A stretch of DNA of 64,000 bases from GCA-2709075 sp964492555 (GCA_964492555.1 CAZBKQ010000004.1:72813-136812); one strand, 5' to 3'; counted from the first letter of the stretch, positions 15,333 to 25,289 are shown. Program-made: numbers and translations. Notes: generated from the letters alone by a model not told the origin.

Positions 15333-15475
15333 CGTTTCAACAATTATTTCAGTTTTTTGATAGAATTGTTGCAGCATAATATCGGTCCGGCGGCAACGCC
15401 AGTATATATCGGCGAATCGACGCGGAATCGCGCTACTTGCCGCGGGGATGGCGAAACATTACGTTGTCCGAAATT

Positions 15476-15483
15476 GGAAGAGG
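15476..15483 (+). promoter_or_regulatory. Ribosome binding site that supports a TTG start for hpnH
   Basis: The purine-rich sequence GGAAGAGG ends six bases before TTG 15490. It gives the strongest start context in the region and favours the TTG over the upstream in-frame ATG at 15448. Confidence 0.6.
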
Positions 15484-15489
15484 TGCCCC

Positions 15490-16629
15490 TTGGCCGTTCC
15501 GTTAATTCAGCAGCTGCGCGTCGGCGGCTATATTTTCAAGCAGAAACTGGCGGGAAACCGGCGTTACCCGCTGGTCCTGATGTTGGAGCCGCTGTTCCGC
15601 TGCAATCTGGCCTGCCCGGGTTGCGGCAAGATTGATTATGAGGACGACATCCTGAACCGCAGGCTTTCGGCCGAGGAGTGCCTGAAGGCCGTCGATGAAT
15701 GCGGCGCCCCCGTGGTCTCCATCCCGGGCGGTGAGCCTCTGCTGCACAAGGAAATAAAAGAGATTGTCGACGGGATTACCGGACGGAAAAAGTTCGTCTA
15801 TCTCTGCACCAATGCCCTGCTGCTCGAAAAACGGCTCGATATGTTCGAACCGACCCCGTATCTGACGTTCTCTGTTCATCTCGACGGGTTGGAAAAGCAT
15901 CATGATGAGGCGGTCGACCAGCCCGGGACCTTCAAACGCGCGGTATCGGCGATCAAGGCCGCCAAGGCGCGTGGCTTTCGCGTCAATGTCAATTGCACCT
16001 TGTTCAATCAGATGACGGCCGAAGAAGCGACGGAATTTTTTGATTTTTGCATGGAGGAATTGCAGGTCGAGGGGATCACCGTATCGCCGGGATACGCCTA
16101 TGAACGGGCCTCTGATCAGGATCATTTTCTCGCCCGCCGCAATACCAAGGAACTTTTCCGCAATATTTTCCGGATGGGCGGCGGCAGCAAGAAATGGCGG
16201 TTCAGCCAATCCACCCTTTTCCTCGATTTCCTGGCGGGAAATCAGGATTATCGCTGCACCCCGTGGGGCAATCCGACGCGCAATATTTTCGGCTGGCAGA
16301 AACCCTGCTACCTGCTGTCGGAAGGGTACACCGATTCCTTCAAGTCGCTGATGGAGGAAACGGCCTGGGATTCATACGGTACCGGCAAGTATGAAAAATG
16401 CGCGGATTGCATGGTGCATTGCGGGTATGAAGCAACCGCTGTCGCCGACACGGTAGCGAACCCGTTGAAAGCACTTCGTGTCTGGATGCGGGGTGTCGAC
16501 ACGGAAAAACCGATGGCGCCCGAGATATCGCTGGATGACCAGCGGCCGGCCGAGTTTATTTTCGAAGATGTCGTCCAGACGATGTCAGAAAAGATGGCCG
16601 CCGAGAAAGAGCGGAGCAACGCGGCGTAA
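15490..16629 (+). CDS. hpnH: HpnH, radical SAM adenosyl-hopene transferase
   Basis: 379-residue radical SAM enzyme that joins a 5'-deoxyadenosyl group to diploptene to give adenosylhopane, the first step of extended hopanoid synthesis. The 4Fe-4S ligands Cys38, Cys42 and Cys45 (RCNLACPGCGK) are present. They are followed by SIPGGEPLLHKE and the family block FSVHLDGLEKHHDEAV. A C-terminal cysteine-rich stretch (KCADCMVHCGYEA) is also typical of the family. I chose TTG 15490 because it gives the standard N-terminus (AVPLIQQLRVG) and follows a strong ribosome binding site. It is divergent from hpnA and overlaps the convergent hpnG by 45 bases. Confidence 0.95.
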   Translation: MAVPLIQQLRVGGYIFKQKLAGNRRYPLVLMLEPLFRCNLACPGCGKIDYEDDILNRRLSAEECLKAVDECGAPVVSIPGGEPLLHKEIKEIVDGITGRKKFVYLCTNALLLEKRLDMFEPTPYLTFSVHLDGLEKHHDEAVDQPGTFKRAVSAIKAAKARGFRVNVNCTLFNQMTAEEATEFFDFCMEELQVEGITVSPGYAYERASDQDHFLARRNTKELFRNIFRMGGGSKKWRFSQSTLFLDFLAGNQDYRCTPWGNPTRNIFGWQKPCYLLSEGYTDSFKSLMEETAWDSYGTGKYEKCADCMVHCGYEATAVADTVANPLKALRVWMRGVDTEKPMAPEISLDDQRPAEFIFEDVVQTMSEKMAAEKERSNAA

Positions 16630-17271
16630 CGCCCGAAGTCCGGGCGCGCTCCTGCGCCCAAGCGTTATCAGCGCCGGAATTTCATAAGGCCTTTTTAATA
16701 TTCCCGCCGCCATTTGGCGGGCGGAAACCGCTCCATCTTGCCGAATGGCGTCGAGCGCAAGGCGCGGCAGGCCGGTCCCCGCATCATCGGCGATCGCTCG
16801 AACGACCAGCCAGGGCAATCCCCTCTCTGACGCCATCGCGGCTACGATATGGCTTTCCATATCGATAGCTATCGCCTGCGTCGTCTCTCGCAAGCGGAAT
16901 TTATCTTCGGGGGAAAGTGCCGGCCGGTCGGAGCCGCACAATGATCCGCCGACGGCCTGTAACTGGTTGTCGTGCAAAGCATCCAGGAACCGCTCCCGCA
17001 CACCCGGTGTAACACGCCAGACAGCCCCTGAGGGATCGCTTACCTCTTCGGGCACGATAATCATCCCGGATTTCAGGTCTGATGAAAGCCCGCCGGCGAG
17101 ACCGAAACTGACAACCCCGCGGCATCCATGTTCCAGAACTTCTTTCAGCAAAGCTCGGGCGTGGTCTGTACGCGCGCCGCTACACAGAACTTCCGGCGCG
17201 CCGTCAGCCGGGCGACCGACGAGACACGCCGCCTCGCGTTTGGTGCCTGTAATGACGCAAAGCGAGGCCAA
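16585..17271 (-). CDS. hpnG: HpnG, adenosylhopane nucleosidase/phosphorylase
   Basis: 228-residue nucleoside phosphorylase-fold enzyme. It removes adenine from adenosylhopane, the HpnH product, to yield a ribosylhopane precursor. Features include the N-terminal VITGTKREAACL, the glycine-rich VVSFGLAGGLSSDLKSG, and the block AIDMESHIVAAMASERGLPWLVVRAIADDA, where MES contacts the nucleoside ribose and the later Asp acts in catalysis in this fold. The start is TTG 17271, directly abutting the stop of shc (no spacer), so translation is probably coupled. It overlaps hpnH by 45 bases on the opposite strand. Confidence 0.92.
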   Translation of the reverse strand: MASLCVITGTKREAACLVGRPADGAPEVLCSGARTDHARALLKEVLEHGCRGVVSFGLAGGLSSDLKSGMIIVPEEVSDPSGAVWRVTPGVRERFLDALHDNQLQAVGGSLCGSDRPALSPEDKFRLRETTQAIAIDMESHIVAAMASERGLPWLVVRAIADDAGTGLPRLALDAIRQDGAVSARQMAAGILKRPYEIPALITLGRRSAPGLRALRRVAPLFLGGHLF

Positions 17272-19224
17272 TCACATTCCGTAGGCGGGCCGCTTGGCGT
17301 TGCCTTGCATGAGATTGCGGTACCGCGCCAGGGCCCAGAGCGGGAAGTAGCTGGAATAGCCGTGATAACGCAGATAAAAAACGCGGGGGAACCCGACCGC
17401 GTTGAAATATTCCTCGTCCCAGGCGGCGCCGTCACGCGGCGCATTCAACAGCCAGGCGACGCCCCGGCGCACTTCTCCGCATTCGACCTCACCGGCAGCC
17501 ATCAGCGCCAATAGCGCCCAGGCAGTCTGAGAGGGGGCCGATGCCTTGACTTCGCCGCGATGCCCTTCCCAGTAAGTGGCGCAATCCTCACCCCAGCCAC
17601 CGTCTTCGCGTTGCTGCGCCTTTAGCCAATCGACCGCGCGCCGGATATAGGGCTCATCCATATCCTCGCCGACCGCATTGAGAGCGCACAGGACCGACCA
17701 GGTACCGTAGATATAATTCGTACCCCAGCGGCCAAACCAGGAACCGTCTTCTTCCTGTTCCCGCTTCAGATAGTCGATCCCCTTTCCAACGACGGAATCG
17801 TCTGCGCCAAAACCGAGTTGCGCGAGCATCGAAACGCACCGCGCGCTCACATCGGCGGTCGCGGGATCAAGCAGCGCGCCATGGTCGGCAAAGGGGATAT
17901 GTTCGAGCCAGTAATATTCATTGTCGGCATCGAACGCGCCCCAGCCGCCGCGCGATCCCTGCATGCCGCGGACCCATTCGGCACCGCGATCGATTGAACC
18001 GGACCATTTCTCGTCGCCCGCCCGGTCGAGGGCGGCAACCACGACGGCCGTGTCATCGACATCGGGATAATGATCGTTCCGGTACTGAAACGCCCACCCG
18101 CCGGGACGAACATTCTTTCGGTTTGTCGCCCAGTCCCCGGCGACATCGAGGATCTGCCGATCGAGCAACCAGGTACCCGCCCGGACGATCACGGGATCCT
18201 CACCGGAATGACCCGCTTCCAGAAGGGCATGTGTCGCCAACGCGGTATCCCAGACGGGGGACAGGCAGGGCTGGCAATATGCGATATCGCCTTTTTCGAC
18301 GACCAGCTTGTTCACGGCCTGGCGCGCGGTGACATAATCCGGATCGTCCTTGGCATAGCCCAGCGCATCGAACGCCATCAGCGTGTTCGCCATGGCGGGA
18401 AAGATGCCGCCCAGCCCGTCTTCGCCATTCAGACGTTCCTTGACGAAAGCCATGGCCTTGTCGATAGCGAGGGATTGAGCCGATTTTGGCACCACAGGCA
18501 CCAGAAACCGGGCGAACCGGTCGAGCGCCAGCATGACATCGCCGATCCAGTGACCTGTCGGGTTTCTCAGCCAGTCCTTTTCCTTGTCCGGCGGCGTGAC
18601 GAACAATTCCTGAATATGCACATCGCGCGGGTTCTTCGCCCGCGGCTTCATCGTCTGCAGCGCCAGCAGCGGCACCATCACCGTCCGCGACCAATAGGAC
18701 ACCTTGTCCAGAATATTGAGCGGCGACCGTTCGGGCGCCAACAAAATTTCGGCACGGATCAACGGGCACGCGCGCCAGGGGACTTCGCCGAAGAGGGCCA
18801 ACGTGATCCGCGTAAAAACATTCGCACGCGCCGCACCGCCATTTTTCAGGATCACGTCACGCGCCCGCGTCATATGCGGCGCGTCGGGATCGTCACCGAC
18901 CAGCTTGAGCGCGAAATATGCCTTGACGCTGGCGCTCATATCGAAATCGCCATCGTGAAATAGCGGCCAGCCGCCATGCGTTCCCTGCGTTGCGCGGAGA
19001 TATCGCGCCATTTTTTGTTCAAGCGCGTCGTCGACCTCATCCAGGTAATGATTGAGCAGAATATATTCTGACGGAATGGTCGCGTCCGCCTCAAGCTCAT
19101 ACACCCAATGCCCATCCGGCTGCTGCTCCTTTACAAGCGCATCGGCCGCTTCATCGATAACACGATCGAGAATGGGGAATGACAGGTCCACCTTTTCGGC
19201 GGGCGCAGAAACGCGATTCAACAT
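17272..19224 (-). CDS. shc: Squalene-hopene cyclase
   Basis: 650-residue triterpene cyclase that converts squalene to hopene and hopanol, the committed hopanoid step, at the inner membrane. The proton-donor motif DVDDTA lies at residues 388-393. Several QW-type repeats are visible, for example QPDGHW near residue 35, QGSRGGWGAFD, QEEDGSWFGRWG and QREDGGWGED. The length is within the normal bacterial range (about 630-720). It is followed without a gap by hpnG and preceded 158 bases upstream by hpnD, all on one strand. The window holds no hpnE, so squalene supply depends partly on genes elsewhere. Confidence 0.96.
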   Translation of the reverse strand: MLNRVSAPAEKVDLSFPILDRVIDEAADALVKEQQPDGHWVYELEADATIPSEYILLNHYLDEVDDALEQKMARYLRATQGTHGGWPLFHDGDFDMSASVKAYFALKLVGDDPDAPHMTRARDVILKNGGAARANVFTRITLALFGEVPWRACPLIRAEILLAPERSPLNILDKVSYWSRTVMVPLLALQTMKPRAKNPRDVHIQELFVTPPDKEKDWLRNPTGHWIGDVMLALDRFARFLVPVVPKSAQSLAIDKAMAFVKERLNGEDGLGGIFPAMANTLMAFDALGYAKDDPDYVTARQAVNKLVVEKGDIAYCQPCLSPVWDTALATHALLEAGHSGEDPVIVRAGTWLLDRQILDVAGDWATNRKNVRPGGWAFQYRNDHYPDVDDTAVVVAALDRAGDEKWSGSIDRGAEWVRGMQGSRGGWGAFDADNEYYWLEHIPFADHGALLDPATADVSARCVSMLAQLGFGADDSVVGKGIDYLKREQEEDGSWFGRWGTNYIYGTWSVLCALNAVGEDMDEPYIRRAVDWLKAQQREDGGWGEDCATYWEGHRGEVKASAPSQTAWALLALMAAGEVECGEVRRGVAWLLNAPRDGAAWDEEYFNAVGFPRVFYLRYHGYSSYFPLWALARYRNLMQGNAKRPAYGM

Positions 19225-19382
19225 AACAGGCGTTCAGTCCTCTGACCGTACACAAAGACGGGTTCTTGTTCAGGCGAATAACGGAGTCAGCGCGGATTAT
19301 TGCCGGGAATCACCAGTTTTATCAATGATTTCCGGTGAATTCTCTCCCCGCCCATTCGATTCCAACCGGACGTGGCAGGGCT

Positions 19383-20225
19383 TCACATAAGCCCGTAACG
19401 TAAAATTATCCAGAGTTTTTGTAACTTCGGCAAAGAAACCCGATTTTTCAGCGACGCCCATCCGCGCCGGTTCAGGGCCTCCAGGACCCGGGAATAGTTC
19501 TGCAACATCAGATTAGGCGGACGCGCCGAAGCGGAACCGCATCTTGCCAGGATTCCAACCGCCTCGTCGAAATTATCCCGCGCCCGAGCGGCAAGCATCT
19601 CGCAGATCTCGGGAAACCGATCATCCTTGATGACCACCGACGGCAAATCGGCGGAAATTCCATACGCCGTTAGCGTTTCCCGCGGGACATAAAGCCGATT
19701 GATCATCGCGTCCTCATGGAGATCGCGCAGGATATTGGTAATTTGCAGCGCCTGTCCCAGGCTGCGGGCCAAATCCTCACCGGTATCGCCGCCAATACCG
19801 AAAATCGGATTGGAGAGCCGGCCAACAGCGCACGCGACCCGGTCGCAGTAACGATCCAAGGCCCCCATATCGGGCATTCGGACGGCGTCGGCGGAATCCG
19901 TTTCCATACCGTCTATGATGTCGTTAAACGCGGATTGCTTCAGTTCATATTCACGAACCGGACCTGATAACGCCCTCCCGACCGGTGTTTGAGGGGAGCC
20001 ATCGAAAACCCTTTCGATTTCCTTGCGCCAATCCGCGAGTTTCTCCAGTTTCTCACCGGGCGTCAGTGGGCCATCGGCGATATCGTCCACCTCTCGGCAA
20101 TACGCATAGACACCGTACATCGCCTCGCGCTTGTCGCGCGGCAACAGGCGCATCCCCCAATAGAAAGAGGTACCCGACCATTTTACGATCTGCGTTACGT
20201 AATTGACGGCTTCCTGATCAGTCAT
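19383..20225 (-). CDS. hpnD: HpnD-type presqualene diphosphate synthase
   Basis: 280-residue trans-isoprenyl diphosphate synthase of the squalene/phytoene synthase family, acting on two farnesyl diphosphates. The first aspartate-rich motif is at residues 47-51 (REVDDIADG). The second lies in ALQITNILRDLHEDA. The N-terminus (WSGTSFYWGMRLLPRDKREAMYGVYAYCREVDD) and length fit HpnD better than HpnC. In the three-enzyme HpnC-D-E route, HpnD makes presqualene diphosphate. Neither HpnC nor HpnE is present here, which is unusual because the three often sit together. It starts 24 bases after the stop of hpnB on the same strand. Confidence 0.9.
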   Translation of the reverse strand: MTDQEAVNYVTQIVKWSGTSFYWGMRLLPRDKREAMYGVYAYCREVDDIADGPLTPGEKLEKLADWRKEIERVFDGSPQTPVGRALSGPVREYELKQSAFNDIIDGMETDSADAVRMPDMGALDRYCDRVACAVGRLSNPIFGIGGDTGEDLARSLGQALQITNILRDLHEDAMINRLYVPRETLTAYGISADLPSVVIKDDRFPEICEMLAARARDNFDEAVGILARCGSASARPPNLMLQNYSRVLEALNRRGWASLKNRVSLPKLQKLWIILRYGLM

Positions 20226-20249
20226 GTGGAGACAATACTGGAGCGCCGA

Positions 20250-21422
20250 TCAAGCGTCATGCCCTGATCGGCCTATATCGCCATAGGATCGCCCTTTCCA
20301 GGACGCTCCCGCCCCGCGCACCGTTCTGAAGGCGGAATCGACTGTCATTGCCGTATAGATCACCCCCGCAACCGGCAACGAAAAGGCCTCAATTACCGGC
20401 CGCCGGTAGAGACGCAGCGTGGGGAGATAAGCGAATGCCATCAGGCCCCAGGCCACCCCGCCCAGGAATGCCGATAACGCCTCTCCGAGCAGGATACCCG
20501 CGCCTAGCGTCAAAGGCGGCGCCAGATATATCACCGCCATGCCCCCCACCGTGCCGGCGAGCATCCACCAGGACTGGTTTAGCTGTACGAAAGCCGTGCG
20601 CGCGACCATATCCCAGAGCCCCGAGAGCCCGTCATAGCCCCGCAATGAACGGCTCGTTTCCGCAAGTCCGAGCCAGATGGAACCATCCCGCTTGATCTCG
20701 CGCGCCAGCGCGCAATCGTCAATAACCTTGTCTTTGATGCGGGCGACCCCACCGACCCGATCCAGCGCGTCGCGCCGCATCAGCATACAACCGCCCGCCG
20801 CGCCCGCCATTTTCCGTCCCGGATCATTGACCCACGGGAAGGGGTAGAGCTTCTGGAAAAAGAATACGAAGGCGGGACAGAGGAACTTCTCCCAGAAATT
20901 GTCTGTTCTCAGCAAAACCATCAATGAAACGAGGTCGAGCTTGTCAGCCTGTGCCTTCGCCACGAGTTGTTCGACGACGCCCGCGCCATGCGCGATATCC
21001 GCATCGGTCAGGAGAACAAACTCCGCTTCCGGTGCCCATTTATCAGCAACGGAAAGCCCTTGGGAAATCGCCCACATCTTCCCGGTCCAGCCAGGCAGCA
21101 GCGCGGCGCCGGAGACAACGGTAAGCCGTCCCTCAGAATCTAGACCAGATAGCGCCGCCGCCGTCCCATCCGTGCTGTTGTCATCAACGACGATCACCGA
21201 CAACGCGCCCTGGTACTCCTGGTTAAGAAGCGACCGCACCGCATTGGCAATTGTCTCAACCTCATTCCGTGCCGGTATGACGGCGACTATGTCTGGCCCC
21301 GCTTGCGGCAATACCTTGGGCAACCGCTGGTCCGCCCGCCAGAAGCCGCCGCGTCGGAAAATCAAATACAGCCAGCATGCCACTGCCGCCACAGCAAGAA
21401 TCCAGAGAATTTGGTCAATCAC
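20250..21422 (-). CDS. hpnB: HpnB, hopanoid-associated family 2 glycosyltransferase
   Basis: 390-residue membrane-anchored GT2 glycosyltransferase. An N-terminal helix (LWILAVAAVACWLYLIF) leads to the GT2 domain with AVIPARNEVETIANAV, VVDDNSTDGT and the metal-binding LLTDADIAH. An acceptor-side block IDDCALAREIKRDG and two to three C-terminal helices follow. HpnB members occur in hopanoid clusters, but their exact role is not established. Sugar transfer to a hopanoid polyol is the usual suggestion. It is the first gene of the minus-strand unit hpnB, hpnD, shc, hpnG and is divergent from the 5-oxoprolinase gene. Confidence 0.9.
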   Translation of the reverse strand: MIDQILWILAVAAVACWLYLIFRRGGFWRADQRLPKVLPQAGPDIVAVIPARNEVETIANAVRSLLNQEYQGALSVIVVDDNSTDGTAAALSGLDSEGRLTVVSGAALLPGWTGKMWAISQGLSVADKWAPEAEFVLLTDADIAHGAGVVEQLVAKAQADKLDLVSLMVLLRTDNFWEKFLCPAFVFFFQKLYPFPWVNDPGRKMAGAAGGCMLMRRDALDRVGGVARIKDKVIDDCALAREIKRDGSIWLGLAETSRSLRGYDGLSGLWDMVARTAFVQLNQSWWMLAGTVGGMAVIYLAPPLTLGAGILLGEALSAFLGGVAWGLMAFAYLPTLRLYRRPVIEAFSLPVAGVIYTAMTVDSAFRTVRGAGASWKGRSYGDIGRSGHDA

Positions 21423-21515
21423 GATTCATCCCGGATAAATCAGTCTTATCGCACCCTTTTTTCATATGGATCGATAGGCTAAAACCGGCGTTCCGAAAAG
21501 ACGGGTATATTTCCT

Positions 21516-24500
21516 ATGGCAGAAATCTCCGCAGGCGAATGGCAATTCTGGATCGACCGGGGCGGCACGTTTACCGACCTTGTCGCGCGGCATCCGGACG
21601 GTTCATTGAGTACTCATAAGCTGCTGTCCGAAAACCCGGAACGGTACAAGGACGCTGCCATTCAGGGCATCCGCGATTTTCTTGGAGTCGCTCAGGACCA
21701 GCCAATCCCGGCGGAGGCCATCGAAGCCGTCAAGATGGGCACAACCGTCGCCACGAATGCGCTGCTGGAGCGCAAGGGCGACCGGACGCTTCTGGCGATA
21801 ACCGAAGGCTTCGCGGATCAACTGCGCATCGGATACCAGAACCGGCCCAAGATTTTCGCCCGCAAGATCGAGCTGCCGGAACTGCTGTATGAGCAGGTCG
21901 TCGAGATCCCCGAGCGTATGTCGGCCCATGGCGAAGAGCTGGCGCCGGTGGATGAAAAAGAAGCGCGCAAACGCCTTCAGGCCGGATATGACGACGGCAT
22001 CCGTTCGGTCGCCATCGTCTTTATGCATGGGTACCGCTATCACGAACATGAAAAAAACGTCGCGGAAATCGCCCGCGATATCGGGTTTACGCAGATTTCG
22101 GTCAGCCATGAAGTCAGCCCGCTGATGAAGCTGGTGGGGCGTGGCGATACCGCCGTGGTCGATGCCTATGTCTCTCCCATCCTGCGCCGCTATGTCGATC
22201 AGGTCGCTGAAAATCTCGGCGATACGCGGCTCATGTTCATGCAATCCAATGGCGGGCTGACAGACGCCCGATTCTTTCAGGGCAAGGACAGCATCCTGTC
22301 GGGGCCCGCCGGCGGGATCGTCGGCGCCGTGCGGACCGCCGCGATGGCCGGGTTCGAGAAAATCATCGGCTTCGATATGGGCGGCACCTCCACCGATGTC
22401 GCGCATTATGACGGCGAATATGAACGCGCGTTTGAAACGCTTGTCGCCGGCGTCCGTATGCGGGCGCCGATGATGCGCATTCACACCGTCGCCGCGGGCG
22501 GCGGGTCGATCCTGCATTTCGATGGTTCGCGGTATCGCGTCGGCCCGGATTCCGCGGGCGCCAATCCGGGTCCGGCCTGTTACCGGCGCGGGGGGCCGCT
22601 GGCCGTGACGGATGCGAATGTCATGCTCGGCAAGATCCAGCCCGATTTCTTCCCCCACGTTTTCGGCCCCAAAGGCGACCAGCCAATGGATGCGGAGGTG
22701 GTGCGCGAAAAGTTCACCGCAATGGCAAAGGAGATCAAAGCCGCCACCGGCGACGAACGCACGCCCCAGGAAGTCGCGGAGGGGTTCCTGCGCATCGCGG
22801 TCGAAAATATGGCCAATGCGATCAAGCAGATATCCGTGCAGCGCGGTTATGACGTAACGGAATATACGCTCAACTGTTTCGGCGGCGCCGGCGGACAGCA
22901 CGCCTGTCTGGTTGCGGATTCCCTTGGTATGAAGCGCGTTTTCGTTCACCCGTTCGCCGGGGTGCTGTCAGCCTATGGCATGGGGCTCGCCGATCAGCGG
23001 GTTATGCGCGAATACGCGGTCGAGGAAACGCTATCGGAAGCGCTGATGCCGCAATTGCGGCAGCATCTGACAGAAATGGAACAGGATGGCCGAGACGAGA
23101 TGATCGAGCAGGGCGTCGATGCGGCCCAGCTTACCGCCGCGGCCAAGGCGCATCTCCGCTATGAGGGGACAGACACGGCGCTTGTCATCGATTTCGACGC
23201 GCTGGATAAAATGACCGCCGATTTCGAGGAAGCGCACCGTCAGCAATTCGGCTTCATATCGCCCGAAAAGAACCATATCGTCGAGGCTCTCTCGCTGGAG
23301 GTCATCGCGCCGGGCGACGCGGTCGAGGACGCCCGTCTTTCCGAAAGCGTATCCGACTTGCCGGAACCGGCGGCAACCGTCCCGATGTTCAGCGGTGACG
23401 AGGCCCATGACACCCCGGTCTATGACCGGGACAAGATGCTGCCCGGCGCGAAAGTGGACGGACCGGCGATCCTGATCGAAGCCAACGCGACAACCGTCGT
23501 CGAGCCCGGATGGCGCGCGGAAGTCACGGACCTCAACCATCTGGTCATGACCCGCGTGGTGCCCCTGCCCGCCCGTGTCGCCATCGGCACACAGGCCGAC
23601 CCGGTGATGCTGGAAGTATTCAATAATCTGTTCATGTCCATCGCCGAACAGATGGGCGGCGTTCTGCAGAACACCTCCTATTCGGTGAATATCAAGGAAC
23701 GGCTGGATTTCTCCTGTGCCATTTTTGACACAAGGGGCGATCTGGTGGCCAACGCGCCGCATATCCCGGTGCATCTCGGCTCGATGAGCGAGAGCGTCAA
23801 AACCGTGCTGCGCGAACGCGAAGGCGCTATCAGGCCGGGCGATGTGTTCATGCTCAACACCCCCTATAACGGCGGCACGCATCTGCCCGATGTGACGGTG
23901 ATAACCCCGGTCTTTTCGGAAGACGGGGGAGAACTTCTGTTCACCGTCGCCTCGCGCGGCCATCATGCGGAAATCGGCGGGATCACACCCGGCTCCATGC
24001 CGCCCGATTCTACTCATATCGATGAGGAAGGCGTGCTGCTGGACAATGTGCAGCTCGTCGCGGAGGGGACGTTGCTTGAGAAGGAGGCCGAAGAGGTCTT
24101 TTCAAGCGTCCGTTACCCGACCCGGAATTTTCACCACAATCTGGGCGATCTGAAGGCGCAAATCGCAGCCAATGAAAAAGGCGTGCAGGAATTGCACAAG
24201 ATGGTCGAGCATTTCGGTCTGGACGTGGTGAAGGCCTATATGCAGCACGTTCAGGATAATGCCGAGGAATCGGTCCGCCGGGTAATTGACACGCTGACAG
24301 ACGGATCCTTCGAATATGAAACGGATTTCGGCGCGAGAATTTGCGTCGCCATTACGGTCGACCGTAATGCCCGGACGGCGACGATCGACTTCAGCGGAAC
24401 CTCCGACCAGCAAAACAATAATTTTAACGCGCCCAGCGCAATCTGCGTGGCGGCCACACTTTATGTGTTCCGCACGCTGGTCGATGATGACATACCGCTG

Positions 24501-25124
24501 AACGCGGGCTGCCTTAAACCGTTGAACGTGTTGATCCCGGACGGCTGCATGTTGCGGCCTACATACCCGGCGGCGGTCGTCGCGGGCAATGTGGAAACAT
24601 CCCAGGCGATCACCGACACACTGTTCGGGGCGCTGGGCGTGATGGCGGCGGCGCAGGGCACGATGAACAATTTCACCTTCGGCAACGAAAACCATCAATA
24701 TTACGAAACGATCTGCGGCGGTTCGGGCGCGGGCCCCGATTATGACGGCGTCGATGCGGTCCACACCCATATGACTAATACCCGCCTGACCGACCCGGAA
24801 GTACTGGAGTTCCGCTTCCCGGTCCTGCTGGAAGAATTCTCCATCCGTCGCGGCTCCGGCGGAAACGGCCAGTACCATGGCGGCGCCGGGGTCGTCCGGC
24901 GGATCAAATTCCTCGAAGACATGACGGCCTCGATCCTGTCGGGACACCGGAAAATTTCGCCCTATGGCATAGCAGGCGGCGCATCCGGAACACCGGGTGT
25001 CAATTACATCATCCGGCAGGATGGCGAGCGCGAGGAAATGGGCGGCAATGACTCCAAGCCCCTTTCCGCCGGCGAAGTCATTGTTATCGAAACCCCGGGC
25101 GGCGGCGGATACGGCGCAGCCTGA
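21516..25124 (+). CDS. 5-oxoprolinase/hydantoinase family protein, fused HyuA-HyuB
   Basis: 1202-residue ATP-dependent cyclic amidohydrolase with both subunit types in one chain. Residues 1 to about 690 are HyuA-like: the N-terminal DRGGTFTDL, MGTTVATNALLERKG, SGPAGGIVGA and FDMGGTSTDVA form an actin-like ATP site. Residues about 700-1200 are HyuB-like, including NTPYNGGTHLPDVTVITPVF and a C-terminal EFRFPVLLEEFSIRRGSGG block. Full-length fusion is typical of 5-oxoprolinase, which opens 5-oxoproline to glutamate in the cytosol. Related proteins act on hydantoins or caprolactam, so the substrate is not certain. ATG 21516 follows a weak ribosome site. It is divergent from hpnB. Confidence 0.88.
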   Translation: MAEISAGEWQFWIDRGGTFTDLVARHPDGSLSTHKLLSENPERYKDAAIQGIRDFLGVAQDQPIPAEAIEAVKMGTTVATNALLERKGDRTLLAITEGFADQLRIGYQNRPKIFARKIELPELLYEQVVEIPERMSAHGEELAPVDEKEARKRLQAGYDDGIRSVAIVFMHGYRYHEHEKNVAEIARDIGFTQISVSHEVSPLMKLVGRGDTAVVDAYVSPILRRYVDQVAENLGDTRLMFMQSNGGLTDARFFQGKDSILSGPAGGIVGAVRTAAMAGFEKIIGFDMGGTSTDVAHYDGEYERAFETLVAGVRMRAPMMRIHTVAAGGGSILHFDGSRYRVGPDSAGANPGPACYRRGGPLAVTDANVMLGKIQPDFFPHVFGPKGDQPMDAEVVREKFTAMAKEIKAATGDERTPQEVAEGFLRIAVENMANAIKQISVQRGYDVTEYTLNCFGGAGGQHACLVADSLGMKRVFVHPFAGVLSAYGMGLADQRVMREYAVEETLSEALMPQLRQHLTEMEQDGRDEMIEQGVDAAQLTAAAKAHLRYEGTDTALVIDFDALDKMTADFEEAHRQQFGFISPEKNHIVEALSLEVIAPGDAVEDARLSESVSDLPEPAATVPMFSGDEAHDTPVYDRDKMLPGAKVDGPAILIEANATTVVEPGWRAEVTDLNHLVMTRVVPLPARVAIGTQADPVMLEVFNNLFMSIAEQMGGVLQNTSYSVNIKERLDFSCAIFDTRGDLVANAPHIPVHLGSMSESVKTVLREREGAIRPGDVFMLNTPYNGGTHLPDVTVITPVFSEDGGELLFTVASRGHHAEIGGITPGSMPPDSTHIDEEGVLLDNVQLVAEGTLLEKEAEEVFSSVRYPTRNFHHNLGDLKAQIAANEKGVQELHKMVEHFGLDVVKAYMQHVQDNAEESVRRVIDTLTDGSFEYETDFGARICVAITVDRNARTATIDFSGTSDQQNNNFNAPSAICVAATLYVFRTLVDDDIPLNAGCLKPLNVLIPDGCMLRPTYPAAVVAGNVETSQAITDTLFGALGVMAAAQGTMNNFTFGNENHQYYETICGGSGAGPDYDGVDAVHTHMTNTRLTDPEVLEFRFPVLLEEFSIRRGSGGNGQYHGGAGVVRRIKFLEDMTASILSGHRKISPYGIAGGASGTPGVNYIIRQDGEREEMGGNDSKPLSAGEVIVIETPGGGGYGAA

Positions 25125-25134
25125 CTTTATCGCC

Positions 25135-25189
25135 CGGAACCAGCGGGTATAATCCCCTTATCTGTATAAGGGGTTTGGCAAATGACGGT
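25135..25189 (+). repeat. 55-bp contig-end duplicate, left copy
   Basis: The last 55 bases before the N run are identical to the first 55 bases after it (25290-25344). The copy includes the hairpin and the first codons of the small secreted protein gene. This is an unmerged contig overlap and not a biological repeat. Confidence 0.9.
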
Positions 25190-25289
25190 NNNNNNNNNNN
25201 NNNNNNNNNNNNNNNNNNNNNNNNNNNNNNNNNNNNNNNNNNNNNNNNNNNNNNNNNNNNNNNNNNNNNNNNNNNNNNNNNNNNNNNNN
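25190..25289. other. Assembly gap (100 N), probably false
   Basis: Exactly 100 N flanked by the same 55 bases on both sides. The two contigs most likely overlap by 55 bases, so the real genome probably has no gap here. Confidence 0.9.
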
